In this document: positions 53,667-62,406 of the stretch, in pieces
How the letters are laid out: each line of letters opens with the position of its first letter
Position numbering within the stretch: position 1 is the first letter of the stretch
NCBI GenBank assembly: GCA_030627905.1
Contig: DAOVRZ010000006.1
Location: 1 to 64,000, forward strand
Direction: 5' to 3'
From: JAGMES01 sp023128035
GTDB taxonomy: Bacteria; Bacillota; Halanaerobiia; DY22613
Length of the DNA stretch: 64,000 bases
Notes under the pieces: model-generated
Database searches by the model: none
Told to the model about the DNA's origin: nothing
The model's input: the letters and a program-made list of their open reading frames with translations, nothing else
Position numbers and translations under genes: made by a program

Positions 53667-55851
53667 GTGAAGAAGATTGCTGTAGTTTTTGGCCAAGCTT
53701 TTCCCATAATTGATCAAAAAATAAAAAAAAATTAGGTTATTTTCTTAAACATTTTCCCTGTTTAACCCTTTTCTATTTAAGAGATGAAGATGAAAAAAAA
53801 TTTCAATCAGGCTATTATAACCAATATGATATTTGTAGGAATTTAAATGAGAATTGGCAACGCAAAAATATTACTTACCAATATGCATTATTACTATTTG
53901 GTAGTCCAGAAGAAAAGAGAAAATGGAAAAGGAAATATCCAGAGATTAATTGGGTACAAATCAAAGAAACGCCTAATTGGTTTGATGAATTATATTCTCA
54001 ACTAAATTTAATTTTAACTGAGGATTTTAGTTTATTAAGAAAAAATATTGAAATGATTTCTCAGAAAAATTTTTTACGGCATTTTTATAATGGTGTAGAA
54101 ATAAAAAAAAGTTTACATCAAAAAGATTTTCCTTTAGTAGATATGGAAGGTAAAAAACATTTTACTAATTTTGCTTTCTTACTAGAATTGCAGAGATTTT
54201 TTAAATCAGATGAGAAAAATATTACTTTTATTTATAATCCACGTTTTTTCTCACTTAAAGTGTTTCATCGTAATTTGAAACTTTATTTTTCGAATTCAAA
54301 AAAAATTGATGATATTCTTTTTTTAGAGGTAAATAATTTTTCACAAAGACAAAAAACTATTCGGTCAAGTTTAGAAACTCATTTTGGAGTAAAGTTAGAT
54401 ATCTTGAATGAAGTAGTTGAAAAGTTTGATAAAGTGCTTTTATTAGTATTAAATTATGAAAAGATTGATCAAACTAAAATTGAAAGAATTATGGATACGC
54501 TACATGAACTAGAAAGTATACCTCATAAAGTGGTTCATCTTATTGATAGCGAAAGAAGTGAAATTTTCAAAAAACTAAATTTTAAATCGATAAGAGAATT
54601 TGATTTGATTGAAGAATATCAAATCCTCATTAATATTAAGCAAAAAATACCAATTGGTAAAATTGATGCTATGTTTTTAGCTAACGATAAACGAAGCCTT
54701 GAAGTATTACAAATTCCTGAATGTTTAGATGATAGTATAAAACATATGCAGAAGAAAATTTTAGGTTTTTCAACAGTTTTTCGTTCGCAGTTGTATGAAC
54801 GAATATTGAAAAAATACTTCCCTGATAAAAATAGAAATGAGTATTTTCAAGATGTTATAACAGCATTCGAAGAACAATTAAGAAATAGAGATTTAACAAA
54901 GTTAGATTTATATAATATAACCTTACAGCATGATGATATAGAATTCACTTTAAGTGTAACATGTCTTCTGAATAAAATTTTGCAAATCAGAGGATGGAAG
55001 AATTGCAAAGATGAGATTGAATATCTTCAAAAGACTTATCCAGATGCATATGTATGGAGTAATTCTTTATATTTAAATTCACTCATAAAAGCACAAAAAT
55101 TAGATGAATTTGAAGAATATTTATTATGGAAATTTGATGAAGAGTTGTTATCGGAAGCTTTTAAACATAATTTTCTTTTTGGGACTAGCAGTATAGCATT
55201 TATAGAAAAGTTGACAAAGAAAAATTTAGAATTAGGTGAAAAACTTCAAAAAATAATTATCAAAGATTATTTAATTTATGGTTTTTATCAGCAAGGAGCG
55301 ACTTTGTTATCACGATTAAAGAAATACTTCAGTGGAGAACAGTTTGATTTAATTGAATCTTTTAGAAGTATGTTAGCTAATATAGCTAAAAATACGGATA
55401 AGTGTAATAAATTTATAGAAGTAGAGAAAAAAAAAATGTCAAACTTTATCAGTATTATTTTGGGTTAACAGAAGAACGAATAGATTTTGTTGTAAAATCA
55501 TTAATAAACTGTAATCCTGAAACACCAACCTTTTTTATTGACTTAGAAAAACTATTGGGTAAGTTGAATAAAGTAGAAACTTTGATTTTCCGAGATCAAT
55601 TTTATATTTTAATTCAATCAAATATGCAAAGTATTGATTTTGACCTACTTGAGCAGATTATGGATTGGTATGGTGAATTTTGCTTGAAACATAACTTTTT
55701 GATGGATTATAAAATAATGACGTTATACCTTTTAGAAAGAATTTATTATAGTGCACATAGTTCGTCAAATGCAGGAAGAGAAATTCGTAAGAAGAATAAA
55801 ATGATGATGGAATTGATCGATCAAAAACTTAAGATTTTAAAAATTAGCTAG
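53667..55851 (+). pseudogene. Third gene of the SIR2 module, two poly-A frameshifts
   Basis: GTG 53667 with AAAGGAGAG upstream opens MKKIAVVFGQAFPIIDQKI, but the frame stops at 53735 just after an A9 tract (53723-53731). The -1 frame continues without stop to 55468, where after an A10 tract (55427-55436) the -1 frame again continues to TAG 55851. Correcting both gives about 728 residues. The middle part is alpha/beta (I-T-F-I-Y-N-P-R-F-F, V-L-L-L-V-L-N-Y-E) and the C-terminal half is helical-repeat-like. No known domain recognised. Both slips are single-base losses in homopolymers. Confidence 0.7.
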
Positions 55852-55880
55852 CCAGCAGATAAATTGCTGGTTTTTCTTTT
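55852..55880 (+). terminator. Terminator of the SIR2 module
   Basis: CCAGCA/TGCTGG stem with a 7-base loop followed by TTTTTCTTTT. Confidence 0.8.
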
Positions 55881-56057
55881 GATGAGTATTACTCAACTGT
55901 GAAAATTGAATTAATAAAAAATCCTCCATCTATCAAAAAATATAGGTGGCGGGTAGTTCACTTGGACTTCCTATATTTTACCCAAAGTTTGAAGTGAAAG
56001 CACACCTGTTAGGAATTTTAAATTAGATGTTTTTGTGTAACAATCATATTATTTATC

Positions 56058-56086
56058 TTGAACTTTTTTACTAGGTTAGATATGAT
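56058..56086 (+). promoter_or_regulatory. Sigma-A promoter of the EamA transporter gene
   Basis: TTGAAC and TATGAT with a 17-base spacer. The 160 bases before it show no other feature. Confidence 0.65.
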
Positions 56087-56125
56087 AAGAGTATGCGTGA
56101 GAACCTATTCTAGGAGGGAAATAAA

Positions 56126-57037
56126 GTGAAAAAAAATACAGATATATTACCTATTATTTCAGGAGTTATTATTTCATTTATTTTTGGTTTTTCTTTTTTC
56201 TTTACTGCTGAAGCGCTGGATGAATTATCTCCTATGCATTTACTAGGATTACGTTTTGCATTTGCGGCAGTGAGCTTGACTGTTTTACAATGGCTTGGTA
56301 TTATAAGAATCAATTTTCGTGGGAAACGCTTACGTATGTTATGGATCTTGACATTGTTTCAGCCAGTAGCTTATTTTATTTTTGAGACCATAGGGGTAAA
56401 GATGACTTCAGCCTCTGAGGCTGGAATGTTAATTGGAACTATACCCGTTATAGTAACTTTTTTATCTGTAGTTTTTCTGAAAGAACGGCCCTCAGTTATG
56501 CAGATTTTTTCTATTTTGCTCTCAGTATCTGGTGTATTTTTTATCATCCTAATGACTGGAACTTCAGGTTCTGGTAATTTACCAGGCATGATGATTCTTT
56601 TTGGTGCTATATTTTCAGCGGGTATCTACAATATTCTTTCTAGAAAGCTCTCAATATCTTTTACACCTGTTGAAATTACTTATGTAATGATGTGGGTCGG
56701 TGCGATTACCTTTAACGGAATTGCTATTATTCAACACATCCTTAAAGGGGAAATTCAACAATATCTCTATCCATTGACAAATACAAATGTTCTGATAGCG
56801 ATAATTTATTTAGGTGTTCTTTCTTCCATTGGAGCATTTTTCCTTCTAAACTTTATGCTTTCACGTATAGAAGCTTCTCGTTCTGCAGTTTTTTCCAATC
56901 TAACCACAATCATAGCGATCATATCGGGAGTTATTTTCCGCAACGAACCTTTTTATTGGTTCCACTTCATCGGAGGTCTTTTGATCTTACTGGGCGTTTA
57001 CGGAACTAATTGGGGAAAATTAAGAGTTAAGAGTTAA
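56126..57037 (+). CDS. EamA/DMT-family transporter
   Basis: A 303-residue integral membrane protein with about ten hydrophobic segments in two EamA repeats (about 10-140 and 152-295), as in drug/metabolite exporters. Repeat signatures include A-S-E-A-G-M-L-I-G-T-I-P-V in the first half and E-A-S-R-S-A-V-F-S-N-L-T-T-I in the second. GTG start with AGGAGGG upstream. Substrate unknown. Confidence 0.88.
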   Translation: MKKNTDILPIISGVIISFIFGFSFFFTAEALDELSPMHLLGLRFAFAAVSLTVLQWLGIIRINFRGKRLRMLWILTLFQPVAYFIFETIGVKMTSASEAGMLIGTIPVIVTFLSVVFLKERPSVMQIFSILLSVSGVFFIILMTGTSGSGNLPGMMILFGAIFSAGIYNILSRKLSISFTPVEITYVMMWVGAITFNGIAIIQHILKGEIQQYLYPLTNTNVLIAIIYLGVLSSIGAFFLLNFMLSRIEASRSAVFSNLTTIIAIISGVIFRNEPFYWFHFIGGLLILLGVYGTNWGKLRVKS

Positions 57038-57168
57038 GAAATGCCCTTTCATATGTAATTTGACAATGATCAATCCTTTTTGACAATGAAAATACCAAAC
57101 GACAAAGGAAAAAAAATTTTGATCTAGAATTAGTTTTTAAGAAGCCATTATTGAGGAGGTAGAAATGA

Positions 57169-57738
57169 ATGGCACAGATTAGGATATTTATCGCAATCGA
57201 GTTTAGTGACAAGTTGAAGGAAGAAATTGATCAAATTCAGCTTAAATTAAAAAGTCAATTAGGTCTATTGAAATGGGTTCCAAGAACTAATTTTCATTTG
57301 ACTCTGAAATTTTTGGGTGATGTAGAGTCAAAAAGGATTGGAGAGATGGTAGAGGGGTTGACCCAGAGTGTGCAGGATATAAAACCTTTTATCATTGGAT
57401 TTACTCAGATTGGTGGATTTCCAAAAAACCATGCACCTCGTGTAATTTGGCTTGGAGCGAATGAGGGAAAAGATGAGTTAATCAACCTTCAGAAAATTGT
57501 AGATAAAAAATTAACTTATTTTGGTTTTGGTGAAGAGTCCAAAAAAAATGTTTATAAGCCACATCTCACCCTTGCGCGTGCTCGTGAACATACAGATGTG
57601 AGTACTGTTGGGCGAAGATTAAGTGAAATTCAGATTCAACCAACCAGTACTGAATTGATCCAATCTATACAGATTATGAAAAGCGATTTACGACCTAAAG
57701 GACCGGTGTATACATGTCTAGAAAAAATATCTTTTTGA
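57169..57738 (+). CDS. thpR: RNA 2',3'-cyclic phosphodiesterase (2H family)
   Basis: 189 residues with the two H-x-T-x motifs of 2H phosphoesterases: F-H-L-T-L-K-F-L-G-D near residue 42 and P-H-L-T-L-A-R-A near 130. It opens 2',3'-cyclic phosphate ends of RNA (formerly LigT). GAGGAGG precedes the ATG. Single gene upstream of recA. Confidence 0.9.
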   Translation: MAQIRIFIAIEFSDKLKEEIDQIQLKLKSQLGLLKWVPRTNFHLTLKFLGDVESKRIGEMVEGLTQSVQDIKPFIIGFTQIGGFPKNHAPRVIWLGANEGKDELINLQKIVDKKLTYFGFGEESKKNVYKPHLTLARAREHTDVSTVGRRLSEIQIQPTSTELIQSIQIMKSDLRPKGPVYTCLEKISF

Positions 57739-57834
57739 AAGTACGGTATATGTGAACATAGGCGAAAAGTATTAAAAATGGGTGAAAATCAGAGTAAAAG
57801 TGAGTATTCTTGATCTGATGGTAAATTTTATCAG

Positions 57835-57863
57835 TTGCATGAACCAAACAAATGTTCTATAAT
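57835..57863 (+). promoter_or_regulatory. recA promoter
   Basis: TTGCAT and TATAAT with a 17-base spacer; the spacer contains the LexA-type box listed next. The leader is about 70 bases. Confidence 0.75.
57845..57858. promoter_or_regulatory. LexA (SOS) box of recA
   Basis: CAAACAAATGTTCT fits the Firmicute LexA consensus CGAAC-N4-GTTCG at the core (AAC-N4-GTTC) with mismatches mainly at the edges. It covers the spacer and touches the -10, a position that would block transcription. Confidence 0.65.
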
Positions 57864-57938
57864 GATAATAGATTTATATGAATAATATTTTAACATATAT
57901 TTGACTAGTTACATAATACAGAAGGAGTGTGAAATTAG

Positions 57939-59024
57939 GTGGCAACGGAAAAAGAAAAGGCTCTTGAGATAGCGCTTAAACAGATTCACCGTCAATATGG
58001 AGAAGGTTCGATTATGCGGTTAGGAGATGCCAATACGTTAAGTATAGAAGTGATTCCAACAGGTGCAATTTCCCTTGATATAGCTTTAGGAGTAGGGGGT
58101 CTTCCGCGTGGAAGGGTTATTGAGATATTTGGCCCTGAATCTTCAGGTAAGACAACTGTAGCTTTGCATGTACTTGCAGAAGCTCAGAAGCTGGGTGGTG
58201 TGGTTGCATTTATTGATGCTGAACATGCTTTAGACCCAAAATATGCTCAGGATATTGGGGTAAATATTGATAATCTATTGATTTCTCAACCTGACACAGG
58301 TGAGCAGGCTTTAGAGATATGTGAGGCCTTAGTACGTAGTGGGGCAATTGATTTAGTTGTTATTGACTCTGTAGCGGCATTAGTTCCTAAGGCAGAGATT
58401 GAAGGCGATATGGGAGATTCTCATGTTGGTTTACAAGCAAGACTTATGTCTCAAGCAATGCGTAAACTTTCTGGAGCATTATCTAAATCACAGACTGCTT
58501 GTATCTTTATCAACCAGTTACGTGAAAAAGTTGGGATAATGTTTGGTAATCCTGAAGTTACCCCAGGTGGGCGTGCTTTGAAGTTTTATTCTTCTGTAAG
58601 GCTGGATGTGCGTAGAATTCAATCGATTAAAGTAAGCTCAAGTGGTGATGAATTTGTGGGAAATCGTGTTAAAGTGAAGGTGGTTAAGAATAAAGTTGCT
58701 GCTCCTTTCAAAATAGCTGAATTTGATATCATGTATGGTAAAGGGATATCGGCAGAAGGTTGTATTCTTGATGAAGCAGTGAAAGCTGAGATTGTCAGTA
58801 AATCTGGTTCATGGTATTCTTTTGGTGATGAACGTTTAGGTCAGGGGCGTGAAAACGTGAAAGATTTCCTTGAAAAGAATCCAGATTTATTGGCCGAAGT
58901 TGACAAACAATTAAAAATAAAACTCGGCATGTTAGAATTACCTGAAGCAGAAGTGAAAAAGCCAGAAGAGAATAACTCTACTTCTGGAAAAAAGAGTAAA
59001 AATTCAACTGGACAATCTGCTTAA
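57939..59024 (+). CDS. recA: Recombinase RecA
   Basis: 361 residues, GTG start with GAAGGAG upstream. It binds single-stranded DNA, pairs homologous strands and triggers LexA cleavage. Walker A is G-P-E-S-S-G-K-T (65-72); the family signature A-L-K-F-Y-S-S-V-R and L2 loop region with N-Q-L-R-E-K-V-G-I-M-F-G-N-P-E are intact. The C-terminal tail is Lys/Ser-rich. It is under SOS control as judged by the upstream box. Confidence 0.97.
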   Translation: MATEKEKALEIALKQIHRQYGEGSIMRLGDANTLSIEVIPTGAISLDIALGVGGLPRGRVIEIFGPESSGKTTVALHVLAEAQKLGGVVAFIDAEHALDPKYAQDIGVNIDNLLISQPDTGEQALEICEALVRSGAIDLVVIDSVAALVPKAEIEGDMGDSHVGLQARLMSQAMRKLSGALSKSQTACIFINQLREKVGIMFGNPEVTPGGRALKFYSSVRLDVRRIQSIKVSSSGDEFVGNRVKVKVVKNKVAAPFKIAEFDIMYGKGISAEGCILDEAVKAEIVSKSGSWYSFGDERLGQGRENVKDFLEKNPDLLAEVDKQLKIKLGMLELPEAEVKKPEENNSTSGKKSKNSTGQSA

Positions 59025-59036
59025 TTATTATAACAG

Positions 59037-59071
59037 TAAAAACCTCTGAATTTTTTTTCAGAGGTTTTTTT
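59037..59071 (+). terminator. Terminator after recA
   Basis: AAAACCTCTGAA pairs with TTCAGAGGTTTT and is followed by more T. It limits read-through into recX. Confidence 0.9.
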
Positions 59072-59128
59072 AAAGTAGATGATATAATTGACTAAAATTT
59101 GGTAATAATAAGATTGGAGAGATAAGAG

Positions 59129-59662
59129 ATGTTAGAATCATCTGACCCTAAGAAAAAACAAAACTATGAGGATGCTAAAAATAAAGTTTTTTTATTTTTG
59201 AGTTATCGGGAAAGAAGTGAAAAAGAAGTTAGAGATTATTTAAAACGTAAAGGCTATGCCATAGATGTAATTGACAAAGTAATTCAGAGATTGAAAGAAC
59301 TTAATTATATAAATGCTCGACGTTTTACTGAACTTTGGGTCAAAAATCGAGTTAATTCAGGAAGAAAAGGGCCAGAATTAGTGAGAAAAGAACTTCGTGA
59401 AAAAGGAATTTGCTATTCCCTTATTGAAGACTATATATCAAGAGAATATAATTTTTCCTGTGAATATGAAGTTGCTTATAAAGTTGTCCAAAAAAAGATA
59501 AAATCGACTAAGGATGAAGATTTAGGAAAGATTAAAATTCGTTTGTGGAAGTTTTTAAAACAGAAGGGTTTTAGGTATAATGCGATAAGTAAAGCGATTT
59601 CTGTAATTTTAGAAGAAGAGAAAACACTCAATAGTCTTGACAGAAAAAATAAAAGGATATAG
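59129..59662 (+). CDS. recX: RecA regulator RecX
   Basis: 177 residues, all-helical, with three RecX three-helix repeats: Y-R-E-R-S-E-K-E-V-R-D-Y-L-K-R-K-G-Y, then F-T-E-L-W-V-K-N-R...G-P-E-L-V-R-K-E-L-R-E-K-G, then a third ending L-K-Q-K-G-F-R-Y-N-A-I. It caps or remodels RecA filaments. AGGCTATTGG-like spacing is absent; GGAGAG lies before the ATG. It follows recA behind a terminator. Confidence 0.9.
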   Translation: MLESSDPKKKQNYEDAKNKVFLFLSYRERSEKEVRDYLKRKGYAIDVIDKVIQRLKELNYINARRFTELWVKNRVNSGRKGPELVRKELREKGICYSLIEDYISREYNFSCEYEVAYKVVQKKIKSTKDEDLGKIKIRLWKFLKQKGFRYNAISKAISVILEEEKTLNSLDRKNKRI

Positions 59663-59747
59663 AATAGATTCTAGATGTTATTCTTTTTATCAACCCCAAT
59701 TTAAGAACAAGCTGAATTTTTGATAGAAAAATCTCTATAGAGGGGAG

Positions 59748-61289
59748 GTGGAGACAATTACTGGGCTTATTTTTGGACTTATCTCCCTGCCTATCGGGTT
59801 AATTATTGGATACCTGATCAGAAAATATATTGCAGAAGCAAAGATTCAATCTGCTGAACAAGAAGCTGCTAAGATTATTGAAGTAGCTAATCGAGATGCA
59901 GAGTCCAAGAAAAGAGAAATCTTACTCGAAACAAAAGAAGAGGCTCATCAGATCAAATCAGAGATTGAGAAAGAAGTTCGTGACCGCAGATCTGAATTGC
60001 AACGTCTTGAAAGAAGATTGTTGCAAAAAGAGGAAAATCTCGAACGGAAAACTGATTCTCTTGAGAAAAAAGAGGAATTTTTACAACGACGCGATCGTCA
60101 GATCAGTCAGATTGAAGATAAAATCAATGACTTGAAAGATCAACAAGCCAAAGAACTTGAACGTTTATCAGGACTAACCTCTGAAGAAGCGAAAGAAATT
60201 TTGATGAGAAATGTAGAACAAGAGATTGAACATGAATTAGCAAAAATCATCAAAGAAAAAGAGCAACAGGCTCAAGAGGAATCAAATAAACGGGCACGAG
60301 AAATTATATCTCTTGCGATTCAACGTTGTGCTGCTGATCATGTAGCAGAAACAACAGTATCTGTTGTAAATCTTCCAAACGATGAGATGAAAGGCCGAAT
60401 TATTGGTCGTGAAGGACGAAATATTCGTGCATTAGAGAGTCTGACAGGAATAGATTTAATAATCGATGATACGCCCGAGGCAGTGGTGTTATCTGGTTTT
60501 GATCCAATCCGGCGAGAAGTTGCACGGGTTGCTTTAGAAAAATTGATTGTTGATGGTCGAATTCACCCAGCGCGGATTGAAGAAATGGTGGAAAAAGCTC
60601 GAAAAGAGATTGATCTTAAGATTCGTGAAGAGGGTGAACAGGCTACTTTTGATACTGGTGTACACGGTTTACATGGCGAACTTATTAAATTACTTGGGCG
60701 CCTCAAATTTAGGACTAGTTATGGTCAAAATGTACTCAAGCATTCCATCGAAGTAGCACATCTTGCAGGTGTGATGGCGGCTGAGTTGGGTGCTGATGTA
60801 AATATTGCTAAACGTGCTGGTTTATTACACGATTTAGGTAAAGCAGTGGATCATGAAGTGGAAGGACCTCATGTGGAAATTGGTGCTGATTTAGCTAAAA
60901 AGTATGGCGAATCCAGAGTAATTGTAAATGGTATCGCTGCACATCATGGTGATATTGAAGCAGAATCTATTGAGGCTGTTTTAGTTGCTGCAGCTGATGC
61001 GATTTCTGCTGCGCGTCCTGGCGCAAGAAGAGAGACTTTGGAATCTTATATTAAGCGTCTTGAAAATCTTGAACGAATAGCAGATTCTTTCGAAGGGGTT
61101 GAAAAGGCATATGCTATTCAAGCAGGACGTGAAATTCGTATTATGGTTAAGCCTGATAAGGTTAGTGATCAAACTTCACCAAAATTAGCGCGTGATATCG
61201 TAAAATCAATCGAACACGAATTAAACTATCCTGGTCAAATTAAAGTAATAGTTATCCGTGAAACACGTGCTGTGGACTATGCGAAATAA
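59748..61289 (+). CDS. rny: Ribonuclease Y
   Basis: About 513 residues; the membrane-anchored endonuclease that starts mRNA decay in Firmicutes. An N-terminal membrane helix, a long coiled coil (about 30-185), a KH domain with G-R-I-I-G-R-E-G-R-N-I-R and an HD domain with H-S-I-E-V-A and L-L-H-D-L-G-K are all present. The start is uncertain: GTG 59748 is inside the ribosome site AGGGGAGGTG, while ATT 59757 is at the ideal distance. GTG is listed by convention. Upstream in-frame stop at 59724 limits the choice. Confidence 0.93.
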   Translation: METITGLIFGLISLPIGLIIGYLIRKYIAEAKIQSAEQEAAKIIEVANRDAESKKREILLETKEEAHQIKSEIEKEVRDRRSELQRLERRLLQKEENLERKTDSLEKKEEFLQRRDRQISQIEDKINDLKDQQAKELERLSGLTSEEAKEILMRNVEQEIEHELAKIIKEKEQQAQEESNKRAREIISLAIQRCAADHVAETTVSVVNLPNDEMKGRIIGREGRNIRALESLTGIDLIIDDTPEAVVLSGFDPIRREVARVALEKLIVDGRIHPARIEEMVEKARKEIDLKIREEGEQATFDTGVHGLHGELIKLLGRLKFRTSYGQNVLKHSIEVAHLAGVMAAELGADVNIAKRAGLLHDLGKAVDHEVEGPHVEIGADLAKKYGESRVIVNGIAAHHGDIEAESIEAVLVAAADAISAARPGARRETLESYIKRLENLERIADSFEGVEKAYAIQAGREIRIMVKPDKVSDQTSPKLARDIVKSIEHELNYPGQIKVIVIRETRAVDYAK

Positions 61290-61351
61290 AATTATACTAA
61301 ATATTATACTGTGATAGCAATATCGACAAAATAAACTTTGTTAAAGCAGAA

Positions 61352-61384
61352 AAAAAAGGCTTCTCAATTTGGGAAGCCTTTTTT
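61352..61384 (+). terminator. Terminator after rny
   Basis: AAGGCTTC/GAAGCCTT stem with T run on the + strand. Confidence 0.88.
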
Positions 61385-61393
61385 GATTTTTTT

Positions 61394-61499
61394 AAAAAGA
61401 CCTCCACTTCTATAAGTGGGGGCAATTGTTTTAATCTTCAGTGGGAGTAGAATCCCCCACTGAAGTCCCGACGTTCAGCTTTAACTGAACGAGTTCGCT
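61394..61499 (+). repeat. Triple-hairpin repeat, copy 3
   Basis: Same layout as copies 1 and 2: CTCCACTTCTATAAGTGGGG, CTTCAGTGGGAG...CCCCCACTGAAG and GTTCAGC-TTTAA-CTGAAC, ending GAGTTCGCT. It directly follows a terminator, as copy 1 does. About 15 percent divergence between copies, with compensating changes in the stems. Confidence 0.85.
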
Positions 61500-61628
61500 A
61501 GGAATATATGTATGCCGATCTAATTATTTATCATTCCTAAAAAGCAGGATTATTATTAAAGATAGCGAAGAAGATAAGTAGACTAAAACTCTCCAGGTGG
61601 CTGGTGAAATAATGATGAGGTGGGATTT

Positions 61629-62153
61629 ATGGTAAAGAATTTGCCAATAAGAGAAGGAGTAAATGATAGCATAGAATTGATGATTTCAATATTGTTAAGA
61701 TATCCTGAAATTATTACTGTTAAAACTGATCCCAAAACTAAAGAGATAATTTTTTCATTTCTTGTGAAAAAGAAATTTACTCAAGGAGAATTTTTTGCAA
61801 TACAAAAGAGATTGCTATCTAATCTTGAAACTTTTTTATTTCTTCAGAATAAAGAATCTAGTTCTATTGAAATCCAACTAATTTCTTATGAAGACTATAC
61901 TTTAGTTGAAATTGTTCGTGATTTCCAATCGATTAGTCAACGAGAGATTTCATTGATCATTCAACTGATTCAAAATGAGTTTGACACTTACTTACTTACT
62001 GAATATAGTCACGATCACGATATAGATGATACTGAGTTTCAAGATGAAATGATTGAAAATTTATTGGACCAGCTACAGTTCCAAAATCATGAGGACTTAA
62101 TTGGATTTAGGGAAGCTGACAAAGTGATGGTGTTTCATAAAACAGGTGTATAA
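61629..62153 (+). CDS. Unrecognised acidic protein between rny and ymdB
   Basis: 174 residues from ATG 61629 (GATGAGGTGGG upstream; frame open from 61620). It looks alpha/beta (E-I-I-T-V-K-T-D, E-I-I-F-S-F-L-V-K-K-K-F, I-E-I-Q-L-I-S-Y-E-D-Y-T) with an acidic C terminus (H-D-H-D-I-D-D-T-E). No membrane segment or signal. I do not recognise a family. Its position in a conserved RNA-decay neighbourhood suggests a housekeeping role, but this is only context. Confidence 0.65.
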   Translation: MVKNLPIREGVNDSIELMISILLRYPEIITVKTDPKTKEIIFSFLVKKKFTQGEFFAIQKRLLSNLETFLFLQNKESSSIEIQLISYEDYTLVEIVRDFQSISQREISLIIQLIQNEFDTYLLTEYSHDHDIDDTEFQDEMIENLLDQLQFQNHEDLIGFREADKVMVFHKTGV

Positions 62154-62184
62154 TTTTTCTTTAAAAGCAGAGTTTTCAAAAATG

Positions 62185-62207
62185 CCCCACTTAAAAGGGG
62201 TTTTTTT
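62185..62207 (+). terminator. Weak terminator after the unknown gene
   Basis: CCCC/GGGG 4-bp stem with an 8-base loop, followed by seven T. Confidence 0.55.
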
Positions 62208-62264
62208 ATGATGAAAATTTTCTGTTGCTATAAGTTTTCATTTAACGGTAACACTAGATATATA

Positions 62265-62387
62265 ATGATTAGCCCACAAAAAGTAGTCGCACAAGAGCTT
62301 GTATACCATATAAAGTACTGAATTGGCGAGGCCAGCACTTTATATGGTACGCAAGTGCGACTAAAATACTTTTTGTGGGCTAATCAT
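62265..62387. repeat. 123-bp palindromic (MITE-like) element
   Basis: The ends are a perfect 21-bp inverted repeat (ATGATTAGCCCACAAAAAGT plus A). The arms continue imperfectly inward through GTCGCAC...TACCATATAAAGT on the left and ACTTTATATGGTA...GTGCGAC on the right. The tip is about 18 bases (CTGAATTGGCGAGGCCAG). The whole piece can form one hairpin of about 50 bp with bulges. It fills the gap before the ymdB-type gene. No target duplication is obvious. Confidence 0.8.
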
Positions 62388-62406
62388 AGTAAAATTTGAG
62401 GTGAAT

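Noticed and set aside
49053..55851. General recoding of TAG as a sense codon
   Set aside because: TAG is the natural end of gspE (40605), decarboxylase 2 (37577) and the third module gene (55849), and the lesions in the other module genes are frameshifts, not stops.
8692..61499. The three 110-nt repeats as a CRISPR-type array
   Set aside because: The copies are 18 and 35 kb apart, far longer than CRISPR repeats, with no cas genes or regular spacers.
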